64,000 nucleotides of DNA from Candidatus Sumerlaeia bacterium. GTDB taxonomy: Bacteria; Sumerlaeota; Sumerlaeia; JADFCW01. The stretch is from the NCBI GenBank assembly GCA_026415575.1, contig JAOAGV010000002.1, positions 30,308-94,307 on the forward strand, given 5' to 3'. Positions 45,493 through 55,830 of the stretch are shown piece after piece. Both the position numbers and the translations under genes were made by a program. The notes below the pieces were generated by a model. The model was given only the letters and a program-made list of their open reading frames with translations, did no database searches and was not told the origin of the DNA. Position 1 is the stretch's first letter; every line of letters begins with the position of its first letter.

Positions 45493-46791
45493 TTATTCTC
45501 TCAATAAATCGGCCGGCCAGCGCCGCACGGCCTTCCAGACCATCGGCGCCGTGGCCAGTGCACTGCCGATCAGTCCCAAGGCCACACAGAAGAAAAACAA
45601 CCCCGCGCGCTCGTCGAGCCACCGATTGGGTGCCAGCGAAAACGGCGGCAGCCAGCGCGCCAGCGCCCGATTGAGCGCCGCCGCAGCGACCCACGCCGCG
45701 CCCGATCCGACCGCCGCTCCCGACAAGCCCAAGACCACCGACTCGCCCAGCAGCAACGCCATTGCGCCCATCCGCGTTGCGCCCACAGCACGCAGCAAGC
45801 CGATCTCGCCGCGCCGTTCGAGCATGATCAGCGCAAATGTATTGACGATGTTAATTGCCGCCAGTGCGAGGATCGCGGCGCCGAACGCCACCAGCACCAG
45901 CGCCGCGCCGTTGATTGCCAGCCGCAGCCGGCGCGCCGTCTCCCGCTGGCCGACCACCTGCAGGCCCAAAGACTCCACCGTCTTGGCCACGGCGTCGTAG
46001 TGCTCCATCGAACGCAGCATCAGATGCAGCTGCGCATAATTCTCAACCGCCTGTTCGCCCTGATACCAACGGTTAAACTCGCGCACATACTCGATGGGTG
46101 CCGTCAGGCCCAGCAGCGATGGATTATCGGTCAGGCCCACGATCTCACACTCGATTTTCCGAACGCGGTCGGCCGGCACCTCAACGGCCAAAAGCGAGGC
46201 GCCGAGCACCAGCTGAAAGTGGCGCCCGATCACCGCTTGATCCGTCAGCTTGGGCAGGCCCTGGCCTTCGGCCAGTCCGAGATTGAACATGTCCACGAAA
46301 AAGCGGGAGACAATGACGGGCATGGGGCTGGTCGGAGAGTCGGAATAGGTGAAACCGCGCCTGCCGACCACATCGGCGGCGACCATTTCGCGCGGCACGC
46401 CGTAGGCCACAATATCCGTGCTGCCTTCGTAGCCGGCCAGACTGCCGGTGGCCAGTGCAGGCATGTTCAGCGGCAGCTGCGGCCAGACCGACTCGACTCC
46501 GGGCAGGGCGGCCAACCGGCGGGCAATCTCCGGCGTGATGCGTGCCGTCAGCAGCGCCGGCGAAAACGCCAGCGGCCCCAGTTCAATGGCGCGTGCCCGC
46601 ACGATCATCGAACGTTCGGGGAAAATCCGCTCCACTTTGTTCAGCACATCCGAACGCAGCACCAGAGCCAGCGCAGCGGCCAGATGAAAGACGGCAACCG
46701 CGACAGCCACGGCGCCGATGGCCGTCAGAGTCCGGCCGCGCCGCCGCTTCAGGTTCCGCCGCAAAAAGAAAATGACATGCCCGGGTTTCAT
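45493..46791 (-). CDS. ABC transporter permease (FtsX/MacB-type)
   Basis: MacB-like periplasmic region and C-terminal TMs; ALAAINIVNTFALIMLERRGEIGLLRAVGATRMGAMALLLGES. Confidence 0.9.
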   Translation of the reverse strand: MKPGHVIFFLRRNLKRRRGRTLTAIGAVAVAVAVFHLAAALALVLRSDVLNKVERIFPERSMIVRARAIELGPLAFSPALLTARITPEIARRLAALPGVESVWPQLPLNMPALATGSLAGYEGSTDIVAYGVPREMVAADVVGRRGFTYSDSPTSPMPVIVSRFFVDMFNLGLAEGQGLPKLTDQAVIGRHFQLVLGASLLAVEVPADRVRKIECEIVGLTDNPSLLGLTAPIEYVREFNRWYQGEQAVENYAQLHLMLRSMEHYDAVAKTVESLGLQVVGQRETARRLRLAINGAALVLVAFGAAILALAAINIVNTFALIMLERRGEIGLLRAVGATRMGAMALLLGESVVLGLSGAAVGSGAAWVAAAALNRALARWLPPFSLAPNRWLDERAGLFFFCVALGLIGSALATAPMVWKAVRRWPADLLRE

Positions 46792-47630
46792 GCTTCCTTT
46801 TGTCGTGCCGCCGAAGGATGAAAGTTCTCTGGAGCCGCGCGTCCACTCGCCGCCGATTCCACGACCGCGGACCCTGCCTGCAACTTTCCGCCAACCAAAT
46901 ATAACTGGGACGTCGCGTGCAGCTCGACGCTCGGATCGTGCGTGGCCATCAGGATGGTCAGGCCCCGCTCGCGCTGATAGGAAGCCAGCAAGTCCATGAT
47001 CGCGCCGCCGGTCTGCTCATCCAAATTGCCCGTTGGCTCGTCGGCCAGAAGCAGCGTCGGACGATTGACCAGCGCCCGCGCAATGGCCACGCGCTGCATC
47101 TGGCCGCCCGACAGGTCGGCCGGACACGCCTTCGCTTTGGCCGCAAGCCCCACTTGCTCGAGCGCATCCAGCGCCCGATGCCGCGCGCGATGCACCGGCT
47201 CGCCCGACAGCAGCGCCGGCACCATGACGTTTTCCAGCGCCGTCAGGCTCGGCGCAAGATAGTAGTTTTGAAAAATAAAGCCCAGCGTCCGGTTGCGAAA
47301 ATGCGACAGAGCCCGGTCGCTCATCTGAAACAGGTCCCGTCCGCCGATCAGCACATGGCCGCGCCGCGGTGCCAGAATCCCCCCGAGGATATGCAACAGG
47401 GTGGATTTGCCCGTGTCCGACCGGCCATGAATGGCCACAAATTCGCCCGCCCGCACAGTCAGGTCTATCCCGCACAATACCCAACTGTCGCCTTCCTGAT
47501 CGCCGGCATAGGCATGATGGACATCCACCAGTTGAACCAGATTGTCGCCCAAAAATGTCCACCTCGCTGCCGGATTCCCTGCATGGCTCGAAACAGAAAG
47601 GATGTTCCGCCGGAGGTTTTTGATTGTCAA
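46788..47630 (-). CDS. ABC transporter ATP-binding protein (LolD/MacB-type)
   Basis: [16 protein letters not shown] Walker [16 protein letters not shown] signature, [12 protein letters not shown] Walker B; ATGA overlap with permease. Confidence 0.95.
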   Translation of the reverse strand: MTIKNLRRNILSVSSHAGNPAARWTFLGDNLVQLVDVHHAYAGDQEGDSWVLCGIDLTVRAGEFVAIHGRSDTGKSTLLHILGGILAPRRGHVLIGGRDLFQMSDRALSHFRNRTLGFIFQNYYLAPSLTALENVMVPALLSGEPVHRARHRALDALEQVGLAAKAKACPADLSGGQMQRVAIARALVNRPTLLLADEPTGNLDEQTGGAIMDLLASYQRERGLTILMATHDPSVELHATSQLYLVGGKLQAGSAVVESAASGRAAPENFHPSAARQKEA

Positions 47631-47714
47631 TCCCCGATGCCTCCGCCATCGTGTTCCCGACGTTCGATTCGCTGCTTTCCACTCTGGATTGCGTCCCGTT
47701 TATCTCCGCCGATC

Positions 47715-50375
47715 ATGACAAAAACCGCCCCTGCATTTGAATTGGACGCGTTGATTCACGACGACTGCCGGCGGCAAATCGCCGACATCATCGCCGCCAA
47801 TGGCGGGCGCGAGGTGTTTTTTGTCGGCAAGCCCGACGAGGCCGGCCGCATTGCCGAAGTCGAGGCCTTTGCCTTCGGCACCGACAACGCCGTGCCCGCC
47901 ATCATCCATCAGGCGCAATACGGCGACGTTGTGCTGCACAACCATCCGTCGGGCGACCTCGAACCATCGGGCCCCGATTTGGCCGTCGCCTCGACCCTCG
48001 GCGATGCCGGCGTCGGCTGCTATATCGTGGACAACCACTGCACGCGCGTTCGCGTCGTGGTCTCCGCCTTCCGTCCGCAAACGCTGGAACCGTTGGACCT
48101 TGAGCAAATCCGCCGTGATCTCGGCCCCAAAGGTTTCCTCTCCCGTTCGCTCGAAGATTTTGAGTATCGTCCCCCGCAAGTCGAAATGGCGCTGGCTGTG
48201 GCCGACGCGTTCAACCACAACCGCATCGCCGTCATCGAGGCCGGCACCGGCGTCGGCAAGTCCATGGCCTATCTTCTGCCGTCCATCCGCTGGGCGCTGG
48301 CCAACAAGCAGCGCGTGGTAATCTCGACCAACACCATCAACTTGCAGGAGCAGCTCCTGCAGAAAGACATCCCGCAGGTGCAGCGGCATTCCGGCCTCAA
48401 GTTCACCGCGGCGCTGGTCAAGGGCCGGCACAACTACGCCTGCCTTCGGCGCGTCTATGCAGTCCGGGGCGAGGTCGCACAGCCCGAATTTGAGCCGTTC
48501 CGCACGGAACTGAAAGCACTGATCGAATGGGCGTTGGCCACGCAAGACGGCAGCCTCGCCGACCTCGCCGCCCAGCCGTCCGAAGAGGCGTGGGATGCAA
48601 TCAAGGTCGAGGCCGAAACCTGCATCCGCGCCCGATGTCCCTACTATGTCCGATGTTTTTTCTATCAGGCACGCCGCGCCGCCAGCCGTGCACAACTGGT
48701 CATTTGCAACCACCATATCCTGATGGCCGATTTGGCGGTCCGCCGCGAAACCGGCAATTATACGGCCGCAGCTATTCTGCCCCCTTTCCAGCGGCTCATT
48801 CTTGATGAAGCGCACAACCTCGAGGATGTTGCCACGGAATACTTGGGCCTGCGCGTCACACGCCGGGGCATGCGACAGATGCTCGGCCGCATTTATTCCG
48901 CAGCGCCCAACCGGCCTGCCGCCGGCATTCTCGCCACCGTGTTGCGCAAACTCGCCGCCTGCGACTCGAAAACCGACCAAGCCGAACTGGCCCAACTGGC
49001 CGACGCCGTCACCCATACCGCCATCCCGCTCCTCAACGACCTTCGGCATCGCGTGGACCACGAATGCGAGGCAATCTATGACGGTGTTCTCGAATGCCTC
49101 AACCGCAGCGCACTGAACGACAACGAGGAAACCGCGTTGCGCATCACGCCGGACATTGAACAGTCGTTTTTCTACACCAGCGTCCTTGTCGAATCGCTTC
49201 ACTCACTGGCCTCAAGCCTCGGCGAACTGGCGGGGGCGCTCGACAAGATTGCCGAACAACTCAAAGACCTTTGCGAGCCGCTGGGCGAACAGGCCGCCGA
49301 CCTGCAAATTGAGGTCGCCGCTGCACGCGACCGCGTTCTCACACTGGCCGCCAGCCTCGCCTGCTACCTCACCGACACCGGGGGAGTCTGCCGCTGGCTC
49401 GAAATCCGGCAGAACCGCACGGAGCATATTGTCCGGCTGTGTTCCGCGCCCCTTGAAGTGGGGCCGGACCTGCGAAAGGCGCTGTTCGAGAAGTGCCCGA
49501 CCATTGTCTTGACTTCGGCGACGCTGACCGCCGCGGGCAGGTTCGATTATCTGCTCGAACGGCTCGGTCTGCAGAAGCCCAAGTCACCAAATGCCAACGA
49601 GCGCAGCCGGCAATCGGCAATGCTCGAAGAGTCGGAACTGCCGGAAATCCAGCTCGATCGCGCCTCGGACGAGGCCTTCGAGGCGCTCGCGCAGCGCCTC
49701 CGCACATTCATTCTCGACACGCCGTTCGACTTCGACCGGCAGGCACTGGTGGCGGTGCCCCTCGATATTCCCGATCCGGAAAGCACCGAATATGCGAGGG
49801 AACTGGAGTCGCTGATTCTCGAAGCGGTAACCATCAGCCGGGGCCGCGCCTTTGTGCTGTTCACCTCCTACAGCCTGCTGCGGCGCCTGTATAATGCGCT
49901 CAAAGACCGTCTCAACGAGGCCGGCTTTACCCCGCTGCGACAGGGTGAAACCAACCGCCATATCCTGCTCCAACAATTCCGCCGCGAACGCGCCCCCGTG
50001 CTCTTCGCCACGTCCAGCTTCTGGGAAGGCGTGGACGTCAAGGGCGAGGCTCTGGTCTGCCTCATTCTGACACGCCTGCCCTTTCGCGTGCCGACCGACC
50101 CGATCATTCAGGCGCGCGTGGAGCATCTCCAGAATCAGGGCGTGGATGCGTTCGCGCACTACACCGTGCCGCAGGCGGTGATCAAATTCAAACAAGGCTT
50201 CGGCCGGCTGATCCGCCACAGGACCGACCGCGGCGCTGTTCTGATTTTCGACAGCCGCGTGGCCGTCAAGCGCTATGGACGGGCGTTTCTTCAGTCGCTT
50301 CCCGCGCGCAACATCCTCGTCGCCCCCCGCAGCGAGGTGTTTCAAACCATGCGCCGGTTCTTTCAGGAACCGTGA
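47715..50375 (+). CDS. DinG/XPD-type helicase with N-terminal RadC/JAB-like domain
   Basis: VLHNHPSGDLEPSGPDLAVASTLGDAGVGCYIVDN (JAMM/RadC-like) then AVIEAGTGVGKSMAYLLPS Walker A, LDEAHNLED (DEAH), CIRARCPYYVRC Fe-S cysteines, FATSSFWEGVDVKGEAL and QGFGRLIRHRTDRGA. Confidence 0.93.
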   Translation: MTKTAPAFELDALIHDDCRRQIADIIAANGGREVFFVGKPDEAGRIAEVEAFAFGTDNAVPAIIHQAQYGDVVLHNHPSGDLEPSGPDLAVASTLGDAGVGCYIVDNHCTRVRVVVSAFRPQTLEPLDLEQIRRDLGPKGFLSRSLEDFEYRPPQVEMALAVADAFNHNRIAVIEAGTGVGKSMAYLLPSIRWALANKQRVVISTNTINLQEQLLQKDIPQVQRHSGLKFTAALVKGRHNYACLRRVYAVRGEVAQPEFEPFRTELKALIEWALATQDGSLADLAAQPSEEAWDAIKVEAETCIRARCPYYVRCFFYQARRAASRAQLVICNHHILMADLAVRRETGNYTAAAILPPFQRLILDEAHNLEDVATEYLGLRVTRRGMRQMLGRIYSAAPNRPAAGILATVLRKLAACDSKTDQAELAQLADAVTHTAIPLLNDLRHRVDHECEAIYDGVLECLNRSALNDNEETALRITPDIEQSFFYTSVLVESLHSLASSLGELAGALDKIAEQLKDLCEPLGEQAADLQIEVAAARDRVLTLAASLACYLTDTGGVCRWLEIRQNRTEHIVRLCSAPLEVGPDLRKALFEKCPTIVLTSATLTAAGRFDYLLERLGLQKPKSPNANERSRQSAMLEESELPEIQLDRASDEAFEALAQRLRTFILDTPFDFDRQALVAVPLDIPDPESTEYARELESLILEAVTISRGRAFVLFTSYSLLRRLYNALKDRLNEAGFTPLRQGETNRHILLQQFRRERAPVLFATSSFWEGVDVKGEALVCLILTRLPFRVPTDPIIQARVEHLQNQGVDAFAHYTVPQAVIKFKQGFGRLIRHRTDRGAVLIFDSRVAVKRYGRAFLQSLPARNILVAPRSEVFQTMRRFFQEP

Positions 50376-50504
50376 TGGTATAGGGGCGTGCAAGCCGGTA
50401 TTTTTCTTGACTCCGGCGCAAGGCCTTTTAGACCAGAAAGCGATGACTGGGCAATGCGCCGGTCGCTCGCACATCAAAATCATCGCACGAAAGGAGTTGC
50501 GCAC

Positions 50505-51515
50505 ATGAAACACGGGTATCGGTTTGTCGGTTGGATTGTCGCTGTTGTCTCGCTTATGGCGCTGCCGGCCATGGCGCAAAAGCAGGACTACGCCAAGTCG
50601 GTTCCGGCCGAATATCGCGTGGGCGGTTTTGTCCTTGGCTGCCAGGCCTATTCGTTCAACCGCTTTACGTTCGTCGAGGCGGTGGACAAAACGCGCGAGA
50701 CAGGCTGCCGCGTCATGGAAATGTATTCGGGGCAGAAGTTTAGCCCCGATAACCCCGCGGTTCTGAGTTGGGATTCCCCGCCGGAATTAATCGAGGCCGC
50801 CAAAAAGAAACTCGACCAGGCCGGCGTCAAACTTGTGGCCATCGGCTCGATTGGCGGCATCGGCAAGAGCGAGGCGGAGACCCGCAAGGTCTTCGAGTTC
50901 GCCAAGAAGATGGGCATCCTTACCATCGCCGGCGAACCCGTCGAGGGCTCGTTCGAGATGATTGACAAACTCTGCAACGAATACGGCATCCCGTTTGCCA
51001 TCCACAACCATCCCAAGCGCGAGAACGATCCCAATTACAAATACTGGAATCCCGACTACATTCTGGAATGCTGCAAGGGGCGCAGCCCCATGATCGGCGC
51101 CTGTGCCGACACCGGCCACTGGATGCGGTCCGGTCTTAAGCCCCTCGAATGCCTCAAGAAGCTCGAAGGCCATATCATCAGCATGCACCTCAAAGACCTC
51201 AACGAGTTCGGCCCCAAGGCCCACGACGTGCCTTTCGGCACCGGTCAGGCCAATATGAAGGGGATACTCGATGAGCTGCGGCGCCAGAACTTCGACGGCG
51301 TGATGTCCATGGAGTATGAGTATAACTGGGACAACAACGTGCCCGAAATGAAGATGTGCGTCGAATTCGTCCGCGCTTATGGCACAAGCGCGGCCGCCGC
51401 CGCCGTCGCCGCTCCGGATAGCCAAAAGGCCGCGAAAAAGGAAGGCAAACCCGCCGGCGGCGCCAAGAAGGGCGCGGGGAAAAAGACCTCCGCAAAGAAA
51501 AAATCAACGCCCTAA
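50505..51515 (+). CDS. Sugar phosphate isomerase/epimerase (xylose isomerase-like TIM barrel), exported
   Basis: Signal peptide MKHGYRFVGWIVAVVSLMALPAMAQ; IPFAIHNHPK; ACADTGHWMRSGLKPLECLKKLEGHIISMHLKD; Lys/Ala-rich tail. Confidence 0.88.
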   Translation: MKHGYRFVGWIVAVVSLMALPAMAQKQDYAKSVPAEYRVGGFVLGCQAYSFNRFTFVEAVDKTRETGCRVMEMYSGQKFSPDNPAVLSWDSPPELIEAAKKKLDQAGVKLVAIGSIGGIGKSEAETRKVFEFAKKMGILTIAGEPVEGSFEMIDKLCNEYGIPFAIHNHPKRENDPNYKYWNPDYILECCKGRSPMIGACADTGHWMRSGLKPLECLKKLEGHIISMHLKDLNEFGPKAHDVPFGTGQANMKGILDELRRQNFDGVMSMEYEYNWDNNVPEMKMCVEFVRAYGTSAAAAAVAAPDSQKAAKKEGKPAGGAKKGAGKKTSAKKKSTP

Positions 51516-51591
51516 AGACTGTGCCAACTGAATTCCGGAGAAAGCCTTGACGGTTCGGAAAGCACGTTTCCTTCGCCCTCAGGGCCTTCGC

Positions 51592-51667
51592 GGGGAATGC
51601 ATGTAGTTCCCACAGCAGTGGGCGACTGGGACCAGCCCCCACTGAAGTGGGAGCTGCATGCATCCCC
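51592..51667. repeat. Palindromic repeat family III, copy 1
   Basis: GGGGAATGCATGTAGTTCCCAC ... GTGGGAGCTGCATGCATCCCC imperfect terminal inverted repeat with two internal hairpins. Confidence 0.75.
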
Positions 51668-51725
51668 AGCGATGCTCCAAGAGGATCCCCGACAGAGTCC
51701 AAGCCCCGATGTTTGCGCAGCATCG

Positions 51726-52139
51726 TTATCGGCCGGCGGTGATCAGGTAGATCCAGTTGGCAAGCAGTGCGGCAACGGCAAGAACGCGAATCGCGTTGGG
51801 TTCCCAACGGCGCGTAAGGGAAATGCGCAAGCGGCGGGTGTTGAGCAGCGCAACCGTGCATGCATACACCGCATAAAAGACTGCAAAAACTGCGAGGGCC
51901 GCAACCAGCGGGTTCGCACCAAATGCCGCGGCAAGGTCGAGCCGGCGCCACGCCAAGACCGCCCGCGTCATTCCGCACGTCACACACGGCCAGCCGGTCA
52001 ACTGCTTTAAGGGACAGGAAAAGCGAAGTGCATCGAGCGGGGCAATGGCCGCGATAATCCCAAACCCAGCCGCCGCAATTCCCCAAATCCGCTCGTGATC
52101 GAGGCAGCCGGCCGGCAATCTTTTCCACTCAAAGCGCAT
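51726..52139 (-). CDS. DUF2752 membrane protein
   Basis: FSCPLKQLTGWPCVTCGMTRAVLAWRRLDLAAAFGANPL (CPxxxxTGxxCxxCGxTR). Confidence 0.88.
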   Translation of the reverse strand: MRFEWKRLPAGCLDHERIWGIAAAGFGIIAAIAPLDALRFSCPLKQLTGWPCVTCGMTRAVLAWRRLDLAAAFGANPLVAALAVFAVFYAVYACTVALLNTRRLRISLTRRWEPNAIRVLAVAALLANWIYLITAGR

Positions 52140-52159
52140 CGGGCGGGCGTTTCCTTTCG

Positions 52160-55100
52160 TCAGGTTCCCGTTTCCACCAGTTGCCGCAGAAGTGCCAGTG
52201 CCTCGTGCACGCGCGAGAGAGGGTGACTGCCCGGCGGTTTCAGCACGATCTCGACCGCACCGTTCCACGTCCGCACCGACTGAAGGGCGGGCCGGTTGTG
52301 GCGCAGCCGTTCGAGGCGGCTGAGAAGATCGCGCGGCTCGTCCGGCGTTTCGAGCCGAATGGATTGCGGCGAGGCCGCAACGCGCGCGATCCGGCACAGG
52401 CTCGCGGCCACGCGAATAGCGGCCAGAGCGATCAAGGCCTCGACGGCCTCGGGCGGCTTGCCGTAGCGGTCGCGAATTTCTTCTTCGATGTCGGCAACGG
52501 CGCGCAGCGTGCGCACGCCGGCCAACTGCTTGTAGAAGCCCACGCGCTGCGACTCCAGCGGGATATACGATTCGGGCAGATAAGCATCAATGGGCCATTT
52601 GACCTCGGCCTCGATTTCGGCCTCCGCCGCCTCGCCTTTCAGTTTTCGCACGGCCTTTTGCAGGAGGTCGCAATACAGTTCGAACCCAATGGCGACCATT
52701 GCCCCGTGTTGTTCGCGCCCCAAAAGGTTTCCGGTTCCGCGAATCTCCATGTCGCGCAGGGCAATCTGAAACCCCGCGCCCAGTTCGACAAATTCCTGAA
52801 TCGCCGCCAGACGCCGAACCGCCGCATCGGTGATCGCCTCGCCGTGCGGCACAATCAGGTAGGCGTAGGCTTGTCGGGCGCTGCGGCCCACCCGCCCGCG
52901 CAATTGATACAGCTGCGCCAGCCCCAAGGCGTCGGCCCGGTTGATCAAGATTGTGTTGACGTTGGGAATGTCGAGCCCCGACTCGATGATGGTGGTCGAG
53001 ACCAGAATATCGTATTTCCCCGCGACAAAGTCGAGCATGATGCGTTCGAGCGTATGCTCGTCCATCTGGCCGTGGGCGATGGCAATCCGGGCGTGGGGAA
53101 CGATTTCGCGCAGCCGCCGCGCCACCAGCTCGATGTTCTGCACGCGATTGTGGACAAAAAACACCTGTCCGCCGCGGTTTAATTCCCGCAATAACGCCTC
53201 TTGCACGCGGTCGTGCTCGAAGTGAATCACGTGCGTGCGGATTGGCAGCCGGTCGGCCGGCGGTGTGTGGATGACGCTCATGTCGCGCAGACCGGACAGC
53301 GCCATGTGCAGCGTGCGGGGAATCGGCGTTGCCGTCAACGTCAGCACGTGGACCGACGTGCGCATCTGCTTAAGTTTTTCCTTGGCGCGAACGCCGAAGC
53401 GGTGCTCTTCGTCCACGACCAAAAGTCCGAGGTCGGCGAACTCGACATCCTTGCTCAGCAGCCGGTGCGTGCCGATGATAATCTGGACGTCGCCGAGGCG
53501 AAGCCGGCGCAGAATTTCGCGTTGCTCGCGCGCCGAGCGGAACCGGCTGAGCATCTCGATCCGCACGTCGTAGTCGGCGAAACGCTCGCGGAACGTGTTG
53601 AAATGCTGCTGCGCAAGGATGGTCGTCGGCACCAGTACGGCCACCTGCCGGCCTTCCTGAACCATCTTGAAGGCCGCGCGCATGGCCACTTCCGTTTTCC
53701 CGTATCCGACATCGCCGCATACGAGCCGGTCCATCGGGATCGGCCGGCGCAGGTCGTCCTTCACGTCTTCGATGGCTTTCAGCTGATCGGGCGTTTCCTG
53801 ATAGAGGAACGAGGCCTCGAACTCGGTCTGCCAGACCGTGTCGGCATCGCACGGTCGGGCTTTGACGGTGGCGCGGCGCGCATACAGATCGAGCAGTTCC
53901 TCGGCCATCTTCTCGATGGACTCCTGCGACTTGCGCTTGCGGGCGATCCACCGCTTGCCGCCCAGTTTGTCCAGCGAGGGCACCGTTCCTTCGACGGCCG
54001 AGTATTTTTGCACATACTGAATTTTCTCGACGGGCACCAGCAACTTGTCGCCGTCCTGATAGAGAATCTCGATCAGGTCGGTCATGCGGCCGTCCACCAT
54101 CTGGCGGCGAAGACCCAGAAAGCGGCCGATGCCGTGATCCACATGGACAACATAGTCGTTGCGCGCAATGTCGGCGACCGAGACAACCGGCGTGCCGCGA
54201 TAAATCTTCCGGAACATGTGGCGGTGCTTGTACCGGCCAAACACCTCGCGGTCGGTCAAAAGCAGGAGTCGGGCATCGGGCCACACACAGCCGGCGTGCA
54301 GCGGACCGACCGTCAGCACGACCGGTGCGGGTGCGTTTGAGCGACCGGGCCGCCACGGACTTTTCGCCGAAACCGTCGCACATTCGACATGGCGCTCGCC
54401 CAGCATTTCCTCGAACCGCTGCACTTGGCCGTCGTTGTCGCAGGCGATTACAACAAAGAAGCGACGGGCGAGATGCTCGCGGATGATGTCGAGAAAGGTG
54501 TCGAAGTTGGGGGGAACCGCATCGAAGGCGGCGGCTTGGAAATTCACCGACCGCAGTGTTCGCCCGCGCGCCGACCGGCGACTGCTCTCCGGTCGCTGAA
54601 GGCTCTGCGCTGCGCGGGCCGGCTCATCCGCCTCGCCCCTGGTAGCCCCGCCGCCGATTTCAAGAACGTGATGCTCAACAACCGGCGGTCGCGCGTGCAC
54701 CCGCGCCAGAAAGGAGTCCAACGGTTCATAGAGTTCTTCCGGCGCCGGCACCGCGGTGTCCGACTTGCCGGTTTGCTCGGCATACTGCCGTTGAATCAAT
54801 TTCCAGAATTCCGCCGCGCGCGCCGCAAACCGCTCCGGTTCGTCGAGGACAAATACGGTGTCCGGCGGCAACAGTGAAGCCCACGGCGCCAGTGCTTCAC
54901 GATGTTCGAGACACCGGCGGACAAGCTGGTTCTTTCCGGCCGGCAGCAAAACGACTTCCTTCAGCGGCTCCCGCTTCAACGAGCGCTGCGTGGCCGGATC
55001 GAATTGCCGAATGGACTCAATCTGCTCGCCGAAAAAATCCAGCCGAACAGGATAATCCTGATCCAGCGGATAGACATCCACGATGCCGCCGCGCAGCGCA

Positions 55101-55759
55101 AACTCGCCGTGGCTTTCGACGATGGGCACGCGAATATAGCCGGCTTCGCTCAGCGAGCGGGCAAGTCCGTCGGTCGGAACCGAATCCCCCTGTCGAATCC
55201 GCAGCGCATGCGCACGAAACCGGTCGGCCGGAACTGTTTTGGACAGAACCGATTCGAGAGGTGCCAGCACAATGCCGGCATGTGGCGCGTGGCGGTGGTC
55301 GTAGCAACCCGACAGGTAGCCAAGAGTTTCAATTTGGCGGGCAAGAATTTCGACCGCCGGCTCTTCTAGCTCATAGGGCAGCGTTTCGTCTTCGGGGAAG
55401 TGGAAAACATGGGGCAACCCGAGAAAATCGAGATCATTCCTGATTTGCTCGGCGCGTTCGTTGACCGAGGTGACTAAACATAAGGGGCGCTGAAGCGATT
55501 GTGAAAGCAGGGCAAGAAAAACGGAGAAAGCGGAGCCGGGCAATCGGACAACACTTAGGTTGTTACCCGATTCAAGACAACCTAGTGCCTCACCAAAGGC
55601 TTTTGATTGCCTCCCCAGATTGAAAATATGCTCGCGGAGCCTGTTCACAAGCGCCCCTTGCCCACTCCGGGGCGGGATTGTGGTCCGCCGCAGTATGTCC
55701 GTCAATACGAGAAACATCATAGTTCTTGAGGGCGAAACAGGAGCGCTTTTGGTTGACAA
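52160..55759 (-). CDS. mfd: Transcription-repair coupling factor
   Basis: UvrB-like N-terminus, RNAP-interaction region DYVVHVDHGIGRFLGL, VCGDVGYGKTEVAMRAAFKM, DEEHRFGVRAKEKLK, LTATPIPRTLHMALSGLRDMSVI. Exact start uncertain. Confidence 0.97.
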   Translation of the reverse strand: MSTKSAPVSPSRTMMFLVLTDILRRTTIPPRSGQGALVNRLREHIFNLGRQSKAFGEALGCLESGNNLSVVRLPGSAFSVFLALLSQSLQRPLCLVTSVNERAEQIRNDLDFLGLPHVFHFPEDETLPYELEEPAVEILARQIETLGYLSGCYDHRHAPHAGIVLAPLESVLSKTVPADRFRAHALRIRQGDSVPTDGLARSLSEAGYIRVPIVESHGEFALRGGIVDVYPLDQDYPVRLDFFGEQIESIRQFDPATQRSLKREPLKEVVLLPAGKNQLVRRCLEHREALAPWASLLPPDTVFVLDEPERFAARAAEFWKLIQRQYAEQTGKSDTAVPAPEELYEPLDSFLARVHARPPVVEHHVLEIGGGATRGEADEPARAAQSLQRPESSRRSARGRTLRSVNFQAAAFDAVPPNFDTFLDIIREHLARRFFVVIACDNDGQVQRFEEMLGERHVECATVSAKSPWRPGRSNAPAPVVLTVGPLHAGCVWPDARLLLLTDREVFGRYKHRHMFRKIYRGTPVVSVADIARNDYVVHVDHGIGRFLGLRRQMVDGRMTDLIEILYQDGDKLLVPVEKIQYVQKYSAVEGTVPSLDKLGGKRWIARKRKSQESIEKMAEELLDLYARRATVKARPCDADTVWQTEFEASFLYQETPDQLKAIEDVKDDLRRPIPMDRLVCGDVGYGKTEVAMRAAFKMVQEGRQVAVLVPTTILAQQHFNTFRERFADYDVRIEMLSRFRSAREQREILRRLRLGDVQIIIGTHRLLSKDVEFADLGLLVVDEEHRFGVRAKEKLKQMRTSVHVLTLTATPIPRTLHMALSGLRDMSVIHTPPADRLPIRTHVIHFEHDRVQEALLRELNRGGQVFFVHNRVQNIELVARRLREIVPHARIAIAHGQMDEHTLERIMLDFVAGKYDILVSTTIIESGLDIPNVNTILINRADALGLAQLYQLRGRVGRSARQAYAYLIVPHGEAITDAAVRRLAAIQEFVELGAGFQIALRDMEIRGTGNLLGREQHGAMVAIGFELYCDLLQKAVRKLKGEAAEAEIEAEVKWPIDAYLPESYIPLESQRVGFYKQLAGVRTLRAVADIEEEIRDRYGKPPEAVEALIALAAIRVAASLCRIARVAASPQSIRLETPDEPRDLLSRLERLRHNRPALQSVRTWNGAVEIVLKPPGSHPLSRVHEALALLRQLVETGT

Positions 55760-55830
55760 TAAGGTGCCTCGAGGGAGATATTCTTTTTAAAAGGGGGATG
55801 GGCAGTATTTCCAATGGACTGGAAAACACC

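Noticed and set aside
46788-47630. ABC ATPase Walker [10 protein letters not shown] as unusual
   Set aside because: Still satisfies GxxxxGK(S/T); all other motifs are intact, so treated as a normal ATPase.
47700-49202. 500-aa minus-strand ORF
   Set aside because: Antisense to the JAB-DinG helicase.
55753-55784. Sigma-70-like promoter (TTGACA ... TATTCT) before the FG-GAP gene
   Set aside because: Spacing is 20 bp for TATTCT (18 for GATATT) and the lineage's consensus is unknown; suggestive but not enough for a feature.
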